This document shows positions 1 to 5,089 of a DNA stretch of 5,089 nt, one piece after another. The stretch's first letter is position 1, and the number at the start of each line of letters is the position of its first letter. The stretch lies in the NCBI GenBank assembly GCA_007128515.1, contig SKXI01000392.1:1-5089 (forward strand), written 5' to 3'. Origin of the DNA: Halococcaceae archaeon. GTDB taxonomy: Archaea > Halobacteriota > Halobacteria > Halobacteriales > Halalkalicoccaceae. Position numbers and translations under genes: made by a program. The notes under the pieces are model-generated. The model worked only from the letters and a program-made list of their open reading frames with translations, had not been told where the DNA came from and ran no database searches.

Positions 1-11
1 CACGATCAGAG

Positions 12-91
12 ATACTGTCCGCTGTACCTGTGTGGAGATTCTCGTCACCACGGGGGTTCGATGATCCTGAACGACGTACGGCGGACAGTAT
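12..91. repeat. 80-bp element bounded by 16-bp inverted repeats
   Basis: The left arm ATACTGTCCGCTGTAC (12-27) and right arm GTACGGCGGACAGTAT (76-91) are inverted copies matching at 15 of 16 positions, around a 48-bp centre with no obvious internal symmetry. The hexamer GAGATA occurs at 9-14, overlapping the left arm, and again at 92-97 directly after the right arm; this could be a target duplication or chance. No open reading frame of interest crosses it. The layout fits a miniature inverted-repeat transposable element, the remnant of a second insertion sequence, or paired binding sites of a regulator. The repeat is plainly visible; its nature is unknown. The following bases (92-150) hold only small imperfect hairpins, such as ACCCG/CGGGT at 101-117 and ATCAG/CTGAT at 134-148, and no gene that I can support. 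Confidence 0.55.
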
Positions 92-150
92 GAGATATCT
101 ACCCGAGAGAGCCGGGTGGCTACGATGACCCCTATCAGATAAGCTGATCT

Positions 151-810
151 GGCAGCGGGCTCGGGCGAGGAGCCCTGTTCCGGCGGTGGTTGGATCGGCA
201 TGACGGAAACGATTTCCACACTGGTTGGTTCGGCGTTTTTTAAGTGTTCGACGGTATCCCGATTTCGTCGTGTTTCGTGTCGGAATCGGAGTTCGTGTCG
301 TCGACGGATTGTTTGGAACTATTAGGTACCATCGACGAGAAACACAGCGTCCTCGACCTCGTGTTTTTCGCGGAGTTCTCGGAGAAAGCGTTCCGAAAGG
401 CCAGGGTTTTGCGCTGTTCCACGCTTCACGTGGAGGAGTTCGTCGTTATCAGGGTCGACTGCGGCGTAACAGCCAGTAGCGCTGGTCGTCGATCCGGATC
501 ACGGTTTCATCGATCACACCGTGACCCGGGCGTTTGCCCTCGGTCGGTCGTAGGTCGGCTCTCCGTATCCTGTTATGAGTCGTAGATCGAGGGCGATCGA
601 CACCGATCTCTCACGCTCCAAGACAGTATTCGAAAGTGATAAGCCAGCAAGATGGCGTCGAATACCGAGTTCCACTGTCCTTCTCGGGGACACCTCTCGC
701 TCTACACACCCGAACTCGAAGCAGTCGCTGTCCGGTGAGGCGGGCGATTTCTGCCATAACCCTGCTGAAACTCGCTCTGCCTCGATCTCCGCTTTACTCC
801 GACCAGTGCC
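151..810 (-). mobile_element. Decayed IS6-type insertion sequence remnant
   Basis: The stretch carries a single broken DDE transposase reading frame on the minus strand with short flanks, the size expected for a small one-gene IS6-like element of haloarchaea. The right boundary is placed at 810 because the minus strand there starts GGCACTGGTCGG, about 50 bp ahead of the transposase start, which looks like an IS terminus. The left boundary is placed at 151, where the plus strand reads GGCAGCGGGC; only the first four bases match the other end cleanly, so this boundary is weak. No target duplication is evident at these limits. The region looks less GC-rich than the genes to its right. The transposase content is well supported by residue-level similarity; the exact ends are inferred. 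Confidence 0.6.
187..757 (-). pseudogene. IS6-type DDE transposase, broken
   Basis: Bridging frames on the minus strand gives a nearly colinear transposase. It starts MAEIARLTG at 757, then after a one-base shift near 727 reads DCFEFGCVERE and HLAGLSLSNTVLE. After a second shift near 605-612 it reads GVDRPRSTTHN, ADLRPTEGKRPGH and VIDETVIRIDDQRYW. An extra T near 469 shifts it again into YAAVDPDNDELLHVK, then FLRELREKHEVEDAVFLVDG. Two stop codons, TAA and TAG, follow at 324-319. The frame continues LRFRHETRRNRDTVEH to 244, where roughly 19 codons between the final Glu and NAEPT appear to be missing. A trailing WKSF in a shifted frame resembles the usual C-terminal WLRSF region. The likely catalytic Asp (509-511), Asp (331-333) and Glu (247-249) all survive. 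The family pattern is recalled from haloarchaeal IS6 transposases (core words DETVI, YWLYAAVDP, LREKH, FLVDG). The gene cannot make an active protein. Confidence 0.85.
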
Positions 811-849
811 GACGGCGACCGCCGCGAGCTACACGATGTCGCGTGGGCC

Positions 850-910
850 TTTTTGTGGCCGGCACGGGAGCGAAGCGACCGAAGCCGGGCCGCAAAAACC
901 TCCACGAAAA
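850..910 (-). terminator. T-tracts and large hairpin beyond maeB
   Basis: Reading leftward out of maeB, the minus strand meets TTTT (910-907) and TTTTT (898-894), 15 and 27 nt past the stop codon. Archaeal transcription ends mainly at such T-tracts. The second tract is also the edge of an imperfect inverted repeat. On the plus strand TTTTTGTGGCCGGC (850-863) faces GCCGGGCCGCAAAAA (884-898), pairing with one wobble and one bulged G around a 20-nt loop rich in GCGAAGCG-type sequence. The symmetric T5...A5 form could stop transcription from either side and would insulate maeB from the IS remnant. The repeat is seen directly; termination is inferred. It might instead be a dispersed genomic repeat. 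Confidence 0.45.
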
Positions 911-924
911 CCGAGCTCGTCCGG

Positions 925-3177
925 TCACTCCTCCTGAGCGTCCACGACGGCGACGGCCGCGAGGTTGACGATGTCCTTCACCTCGTCGCCGCGCTGGAGG
1001 ACGTGCACCGGCTTGTCCATCCCGACGAGCATCGGGCCCGTGGCCTCCGCGCCGCCGAGACGCTGGAGCAGTTTGTACGCGATGTTGCCGGCCTCGAGGT
1101 TCGGGAAGACGAGCACGTTCGCCGGCTCCTCGAGTTCGGAGAACTCGTAGGTCCCCGTCAGGATCTCCTCGACGACCGCGGTGTCGGCCTGCATCTCGCC
1201 GTCGACCGGGAAGTCGACGGTCGGGTCCTCCCGGAGCAGCTTCGCCGCGTCGCGCGGTTTCCGCGTCCCCTCGTTGTCGACGCTGCCGAAGTTCGAGTAC
1301 GAGAGCATCGCCGCCCTGGGTTCGACGTTGAACCGGCGGGCGAGCTTCGCCGTCTGTTTCGTCACCTCCGCGAGCACCTCCTCGTCGGGGTCCTGGTTCA
1401 CCGTCGCGTCGGCGAGGAAGACCACCTGGTTCTGGAAGGCGAGCATGTAGACGCCGGCGGCGTAGTTCACGTCCTCGGCAGTGCCGATCACCTGCAGCGG
1501 CGGGCGCAGTGCCGTCGGGTAGTGGTGGGTGAGCCCCGTGAGCATCGCGTCGGCCTCGCCGGCGTCGACGAGCACGCTCCCGAGGTAGTTCGAGTCCGTT
1601 CGGACGAGGTCCTCCGCCTCGCTCCGCGTGATCCCCTTTCGCTTTCGCTTCTCGTAGAGCGCCTCGGCGTAGCCGTCGAGTCTCCCCTCCGAGAGGTCGA
1701 CGACCTCGGGTTCGTACTCGAGGCCGAGCCGGGCGATCGTCCGCTGGATCTCCGCTCGCTCGCCGAGCAACACCGGCTCCGCGATCCCCTCCTCCTCGAT
1801 CTGGTAGGCCGCGCGGATCATCTTCTCGTCCTCGCCCTCGGCGAGCGCGAGGCGTTTCGGCTCGCTCTTCGCCTTGTTCAGGACGACCCGCATCATCTCG
1901 CGGGACTTCCCGAGGCGGGCTTCGAGCTCCTCTCTGTACTCGTCGATGTCGATCTCCTTTCGCGCCGCGCCGCTTTCCATCGCCGCTTGCGCGACGGCCG
2001 GCGAGAGCTCGAACAGCACCCGCGGATCGACCGGCTTCGGGATGATGTAGTCGGGACCGAACTGCAGCGGCTCGTCGCCGCCGTAGGCTTTCACCACCGC
2101 GTCGGGAACGTCCTGTTTCGCGAGGTCGGCGATCGCTTCCGCACAGGCGATCTTCATCGCCTCGTTGATCTCGGTCGCGCGGACGTCGAGCGCGCCACGG
2201 AAGATGAACGGGAAGCCGATGACGTTGTTCACCTGGTTCGGGTAGTCGGAGCGACCCGTCGCCATGATCACGGTGTCGTCGCGGGCGGCCTTCGCGTCCT
2301 CGTAGGTGATCTCCGGGTCGGGGTTGGCCATCGCGAAGATGATCGGGTTCTCCGCCATCGACCGGACCATCGCCTGGCTCACGATCCCCGCGACGGAGAG
2401 CCCGACGAGGACGTCCGCGCCCTCAAGCGCGTCCGCCAGCCCACCGTCGGGGCAGTCGGCGGCGAACTCGCGTTTGTACGGGTTGACCTCGCCGGCGCGC
2501 GCGTCGGTGATGATCCCCGAGGAGTCACACATGGTGATGTTCTCCCTCTGCACGCCGAGCGAGACGTAGAAACGGGCGCTCGCGATCGCGCTCGCTCCCG
2601 CCCCCGAGAAGACGACCTCGAGTTCCGAGAGCTCCTTGCCGGCGAGCTCCGCGGCGTTCAACAGCGCCGCCCCGGAGATGATCGCGGTGCCGTGCTGGTC
2701 GTCGTGGAAGACGGGGATCGACATCCGCTCGCGCAGGGTCTCTTCGATCTCGAAACACTCGGGTGCCTTGATGTCCTCCAAGTTCACGCCGCCGAACGTC
2801 GGCTCCATCAGTTCGACCGCACGGACGAACTCCTCGGTGTCGGTAGTGTCGAGTTCGATGTCGAAGACGTCGATGTCGGCGAAGCGCTTGAACAGCACGC
2901 CCTTGCCCTCCATCACCGGTTTCGAGGCCGCGGCGCCGATGTCGCCGAGGCCCAGGACCGCGGTCCCGTTCGAGACGACGCAGACGAGGTTGCCCTTCGC
3001 GGTGTAGGTGTAGACGTCGTCGGGGTTCTCGGCGATCACCTCGCACGGGCGGGCGACCCCCGGCGAGTAGGCGAGACTCAGGTCGCGCTGGGTGTTCGTG
3101 GGTTTGGTCGTCGCGATCTCGATCTTCCCCGGCGGGTCCGTCCGGTGGTACTCCAACGCGTCGTCTTCGAGTGACAT
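925..3177 (-). CDS. maeB: Malic enzyme with PTA-like domain (MaeB)
   Basis: This gene encodes a 750-aa cytosolic enzyme that oxidatively decarboxylates malate to pyruvate and CO2 with NAD(P)+. The N-terminal malic domain (about 15-150) has the SLAYSPGVA motif with the conserved Tyr37, and [18 protein letters not shown], whose Lys92 fits the catalytic lysine. Probable metal ligands are Glu134 and Asp135 in [10 protein letters not shown] and Asp160 in FHDDQHGTA. The NAD-binding domain (about 160-400) has the GAGASAIA loop at 192-199, [10 protein letters not shown] at 281-290, and the [15 protein letters not shown] stretch at 317-331. Residues about 428-745 form a phosphotransacetylase-like domain, which in this family binds acetyl-CoA as an allosteric regulator rather than acting as an enzyme. 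Cofactor choice cannot be settled by eye. The start at 3177 is chosen because family similarity begins at [20 protein letters not shown]; the frame stays open a further 196 codons upstream, but that part is antisense to lutC and has no family likeness. Total length is about that of E. coli MaeB. Confidence 0.96.
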   Translation of the reverse strand: MSLEDDALEYHRTDPPGKIEIATTKPTNTQRDLSLAYSPGVARPCEVIAENPDDVYTYTAKGNLVCVVSNGTAVLGLGDIGAAASKPVMEGKGVLFKRFADIDVFDIELDTTDTEEFVRAVELMEPTFGGVNLEDIKAPECFEIEETLRERMSIPVFHDDQHGTAIISGAALLNAAELAGKELSELEVVFSGAGASAIASARFYVSLGVQRENITMCDSSGIITDARAGEVNPYKREFAADCPDGGLADALEGADVLVGLSVAGIVSQAMVRSMAENPIIFAMANPDPEITYEDAKAARDDTVIMATGRSDYPNQVNNVIGFPFIFRGALDVRATEINEAMKIACAEAIADLAKQDVPDAVVKAYGGDEPLQFGPDYIIPKPVDPRVLFELSPAVAQAAMESGAARKEIDIDEYREELEARLGKSREMMRVVLNKAKSEPKRLALAEGEDEKMIRAAYQIEEEGIAEPVLLGERAEIQRTIARLGLEYEPEVVDLSEGRLDGYAEALYEKRKRKGITRSEAEDLVRTDSNYLGSVLVDAGEADAMLTGLTHHYPTALRPPLQVIGTAEDVNYAAGVYMLAFQNQVVFLADATVNQDPDEEVLAEVTKQTAKLARRFNVEPRAAMLSYSNFGSVDNEGTRKPRDAAKLLREDPTVDFPVDGEMQADTAVVEEILTGTYEFSELEEPANVLVFPNLEAGNIAYKLLQRLGGAEATGPMLVGMDKPVHVLQRGDEVKDIVNLAAVAVVDAQEE

Positions 3178-3201
3178 ACCGTGAGATGCCCCGCCCGTCT
3201 C

Positions 3202-3206
3202 AAAAA
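3202..3206 (-). promoter_or_regulatory. TATA-like T-tract of a leaderless maeB promoter
   Basis: On the minus strand TTTTT lies 25 to 29 nt upstream of the maeB ATG, preceded by GATACC as a possible BRE. It is the only AT-rich patch in the divergent region. There is no Shine-Dalgarno sequence in front of the ATG (the bases just before it read CTCACGGT). A TATA element about 27 nt from the start codon, with no ribosome site, is the usual arrangement of leaderless haloarchaeal genes, so transcription probably starts at or a few bases before the ATG. The position is seen; the function is inferred. Confidence 0.5.
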
Positions 3207-3231
3207 GGTATCGTCGTTGGGGGGAAGCCGA

Positions 3232-3247
3232 TTCGACGGTCGTCGAA
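3232..3247. promoter_or_regulatory. Palindromic candidate operator between maeB and lutC
   Basis: TTCGACG and CGTCGAA form perfect 7-bp inverted arms around a 2-bp GT spacer. The centre is about 62 bp from the maeB ATG and about 58 bp from the lutC ATG, nearly the midpoint of the 120-bp divergent spacer. It lies upstream of the maeB T-tract and upstream of where a lutC promoter must be. This is the shape expected of a dimeric helix-turn-helix regulator site able to act on both genes. A CCCCGGGG octamer follows at 3251-3258. No regulator gene is in the window, and I cannot match the site to a named factor. Confidence 0.45.
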
Positions 3248-3297
3248 CTCCCCCGGGGCGAGGAAAGAGTGAAACGCCTCCGGTCTAAGGGCAGGAC

Positions 3298-3807
3298 ATG
3301 GCAACGACACACACGCTGGGGGCGTTCGAACGCTCGCTCGACGCCCTCGACGTGGGGCTCTCTCGAACCGATACGGCGGGCTTCGAGGCGGCGCTCTCGG
3401 AGCTGATCTCCGAGCCCGCCGTCGGCGCGCGACTCCCGTTCGAAGGACTCGGTCTCCCGGAGACGGTGACGCTCGATCCGAGTCCACGGGAGCTGGAGGA
3501 GGCGGTGACCGGCGTGACCGCCGCCTCCTTCGCCATCGCGGAGTACGGCTCGCTCGTGTTGCCCTCCACCGAGGACGGGAGCGAACAGGTGAGCGTCTTC
3601 TGCGATCATCACGTCGCCGTCCTCGCCGAGAGCGATCTCGTACTCGACGTCCCGACGGCGTTCTCGCGGCTCTCGGAGGAGGTGGGGGAGGCGAGGGCCA
3701 GCGCGATCATCGCGACGGGGCCGAGCGCGACCGCCGACATGGGCGAACTCGTCAGGGGCGCACACGGGCCGAAGACGGTGGACGTGCTGATCGTGGAGGG
3801 GCTATGA
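3298..3807 (+). CDS. lutC: LUD-domain lactate utilisation protein LutC
   Basis: This gene encodes a 169-aa LUD-domain (formerly DUF162) protein of the LutC type, a soluble subunit of the iron-sulfur lactate oxidation system that converts L-lactate to pyruvate. Typical stretches are GVTAASFAIAEYGSLVLP (72-89), FCDHHVAVLAESDLVLDVP (101-119), and the C-terminal signature ATGPSATADMGELVRGAHGP (139-158) followed by KTVDVLIVEGL, which ends the chain. It has no cysteine cluster, as expected for LutC; its only cysteine is Cys102. It is shorter than the Bacillus LutC of roughly 240 aa, mainly at the N-terminus. The ATG at 3298 is the natural start: the frame ahead of it lies in the divergent promoter region, and there is only a poor ribosome site (GCAGGAC directly before the ATG). 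No clear TATA box is seen; the only A-rich stretch is GAGGAAAGAGTGAAAC at 3260-3275. Its stop codon overlaps the lutB start, so the two are surely co-transcribed. Confidence 0.9.
   Translation: MATTHTLGAFERSLDALDVGLSRTDTAGFEAALSELISEPAVGARLPFEGLGLPETVTLDPSPRELEEAVTGVTAASFAIAEYGSLVLPSTEDGSEQVSVFCDHHVAVLAESDLVLDVPTAFSRLSEEVGEARASAIIATGPSATADMGELVRGAHGPKTVDVLIVEGL
3795..3799 (+). promoter_or_regulatory. Shine-Dalgarno site of lutB inside lutC
   Basis: GGAGG sits in the last codons of lutC, 4 nt before the lutB ATG at 3804, and matches the CCUCC of archaeal 16S rRNA. With the ATGA stop/start overlap it supports translational coupling of LutC and LutB and fixes the lutB start, because internal genes of haloarchaeal operons normally use such a site while first genes often do not. 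Confidence 0.7.
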
Positions 3808-5089
3808 GCACCGACCGGGCGGAGACCGCCGCGAGGCTCAGGGAGCTGCTCGACACCGAGGGGGCGTCGGTGAAGGCGAACACGGCCGTCTTCAACCGGG
3901 GTCGGTACGACTCGGTCGCCGGTCTGGACGACTACGAGGGGCTGAAAGACCGGGCACGCGAGATCAAGGAGGACGCGATCGAACGCCTGCCCGAGCTGAT
4001 CGACGAACTCACGGAGAGCGTCGAGGAGAACGGCGGCCACGTCTACCTCGCGAGCGACGCCGCCGACGCGAACCGCTACATCGAGGAGGTCTGTGCCGAA
4101 CAGGGGGCCGAATCGGTGGTGAAGTCGAAATCGATGACGAGCGAGGAGATCGAGGTGAACGCACACCTCGAGGACGCGGGAGTCGAGGTCCACGAGACGG
4201 ATCTGGCGGAGTTCGTCCTCCAGATCGCGGAGGAAGAGCCCTCGCACATCGTCGCGCCGGCGATCCACAAGTCGCGTCCGGAGATCGCCCGGCTGATCGA
4301 GGAGGTCTTCGAGCCCGACGACCCCCCGGAGACGGCGGAGGAGCTCACGATGTTCGCCCGGGAGTACCTCCTGGAGAAAGTGATGGAGGCCGACGTCGGG
4401 ATGACCGGCGCGAACTTCCTGGTCGCCGAGTCGGGCACGTTGCTGCTGGTGACCAGCGAGGGCAACGCCCGGAAGTCGGCGGTCGCACCCGACACCCACA
4501 TCGCGATCTCGGGTGTCGAGAAGATCGTCCCCCGGTTCGAGGACCTCGCACCGTTCGTCGAGCTGATCGGTCGGTCGGGGACCGGCCAGGACCTGACCTC
4601 CTACGTCTCGCTGCTGACCCCGCCGGTCGAGAGCCCACCGATCGACTTCGACACGCCGGAGGTGCCCGGGTTCGGCGACTCGGACGCCGACCGCGAGTTC
4701 CACCTCGTCCTGCTCGACAACGGCCGGATGGCGATGCGCGAGGACAGCGACCTGAAGGAGACGCTCTACTGCATCCGGTGTGGGGCGTGTTCGAACACCT
4801 GTGCGAACTTCCAGCACGTCGGCGGTCACGCCTTCGGTGGCGAGACGTACTCGGGCGGCATCGCGACCGGCTGGGAGGCGGGGGTCCACGGCCTCGACTC
4901 GGCCGCCGAATTCAACGACCTCTGTACGGGCTGTTCGCGCTGTGTGCCGGCCTGCCCGGTGAAGATCGACATCCCGTGGATCAACGAGGTGGTGAGAGAC
5001 CGGATCACCCACGGCGAGGGAGAGAGCCTCGACTTCCTCGTCGACGGGCTCGTTCCCGACGCGGAGGAGGGGGGTCCGGAGCTCCAGAA
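3804..5089 (+). CDS. lutB: LUD-domain iron-sulfur protein LutB (3' end missing)
   Basis: The first 428 codons of a LutB-type protein are present, with no stop before the window edge. The LUD domain covers roughly residues 60-300, with SKSMTSEEIEVNAHLEDAGV (108-127), APAIHK (151-156) and the TGANFLVAESGTLLLVTSEG stretch (201-220). A bacterial-type ferredoxin module follows. Cys323, 326, 329 and 333 (CIRCGACSNTC) and Cys374, 377, 380 and 384 (CTGCSRCVPACP) should bind two [4Fe-4S] clusters that carry electrons away as lactate is oxidised to pyruvate. GGHAFGGETYSGGI (340-353) between them corresponds to the GGHAYG-type segment of LutB. The first cluster ends in CAN rather than the usual CP; the second keeps its proline. 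Bacillus LutB is about 470 aa, so a short tail may remain, or a LutA-like CCG domain may be fused beyond the edge. The gene overlaps lutC by ATGA in one operon. Confidence 0.92.
   Translation, partial: MSTDRAETAARLRELLDTEGASVKANTAVFNRGRYDSVAGLDDYEGLKDRAREIKEDAIERLPELIDELTESVEENGGHVYLASDAADANRYIEEVCAEQGAESVVKSKSMTSEEIEVNAHLEDAGVEVHETDLAEFVLQIAEEEPSHIVAPAIHKSRPEIARLIEEVFEPDDPPETAEELTMFAREYLLEKVMEADVGMTGANFLVAESGTLLLVTSEGNARKSAVAPDTHIAISGVEKIVPRFEDLAPFVELIGRSGTGQDLTSYVSLLTPPVESPPIDFDTPEVPGFGDSDADREFHLVLLDNGRMAMREDSDLKETLYCIRCGACSNTCANFQHVGGHAFGGETYSGGIATGWEAGVHGLDSAAEFNDLCTGCSRCVPACPVKIDIPWINEVVRDRITHGEGESLDFLVDGLVPDAEEGGPELQ

Noticed and set aside
244..585. 113-codon open frame on the plus strand (with another at 225-479)
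   Set aside because: These frames are antisense to the transposase remnant, whose conserved words on the minus strand explain the sequence better.
1..924. CRISPR array, tRNA or other RNA gene in the left region
   Set aside because: No regularly spaced direct repeats and no cloverleaf-like arms or CCA-type ends were seen; the repeats present are single inverted pairs.
575..968. Two overlapping plus-strand frames of 110-120 codons
   Set aside because: They cross the N-terminal part of the transposase remnant, the hairpin and the end of maeB without any motif or ribosome site, and they disagree with the minus-strand homology.
853..3174. 773-codon open frame on the plus strand opposite maeB
   Set aside because: It is fully antisense to a well-recognised malic enzyme, is dominated by Arg, Asp, Val and His in the repetitive way typical of shadow frames in GC-rich DNA, and shows no family motif.
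3260..3275. A-rich stretch as a TATA box for lutC
   Set aside because: GAGGAAAGAGTGAAAC is at about the right distance (23-38 nt before the ATG) but lacks a TTTATA-like core, so I do not list it as a promoter.
3178..3765. 196-residue N-terminal extension of MaeB
   Set aside because: The frame stays open upstream of 3177, but the extension is antisense to lutC, has no family likeness and would run through the divergent promoter; similarity starts exactly at the ATG at 3177.
3609..5012. 467-codon open frame on the minus strand opposite lutB and the end of lutC
   Set aside because: It is antisense to lutB, whose paired Fe-S cysteine motifs and LUD motifs are unmistakable; the composition of the reverse frame is that of a GC-rich shadow.

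Overview
The window comes from a haloarchaeon (class Halobacteria), but genus and species cannot be assigned. The protein-coding part is GC-rich, the three proteins are strongly acidic (many Asp and Glu), the maeB start looks leaderless with a T-rich promoter element about 27 nt upstream, and the decayed transposase at the left matches the IS6-like type common in haloarchaea.

Layout. Bases 1-150 hold no gene I recognise, only an 80-bp inverted-repeat structure (12-91). Bases about 151-810 hold a heavily decayed IS6-type insertion sequence. Its transposase reads on the minus strand from 757 down to about 187, but only if three frameshifts, two adjacent stops and an internal deletion are bridged. 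Bases 811-924 hold no gene, but contain a large imperfect hairpin (850-898) edged by T5 and A5, just beyond the 3' end of maeB. Bases 925-3177 (minus) encode a full-length 750-aa malic enzyme with a phosphotransacetylase-like C-terminal domain (MaeB type). Bases 3178-3297 are a 120-bp divergent promoter region with a 16-bp palindrome almost at its midpoint. Bases 3298-3807 (plus) encode LutC. Bases 3804 to the window end (plus) encode LutB, cut off by the edge; the two overlap by ATGA.

How the genes fit together. LutB and LutC are LUD-domain subunits of the iron-sulfur lactate-oxidising system, which turns L-lactate into pyruvate. The partner carrying the cysteine-rich CCG domains (LutA-like) is not in the window and should lie downstream or be fused to LutB. 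Malic enzyme also makes pyruvate, from malate, and yields reducing power. A lactate operon back-to-back with malic enzyme across a palindromic promoter suggests shared control of pyruvate supply; this is inference. I see no wholly new system. The points most worth following are the shared palindrome, the terminal-repeat element at the left end, the hairpin beyond maeB, and the degenerate acetyltransferase site in MaeB.
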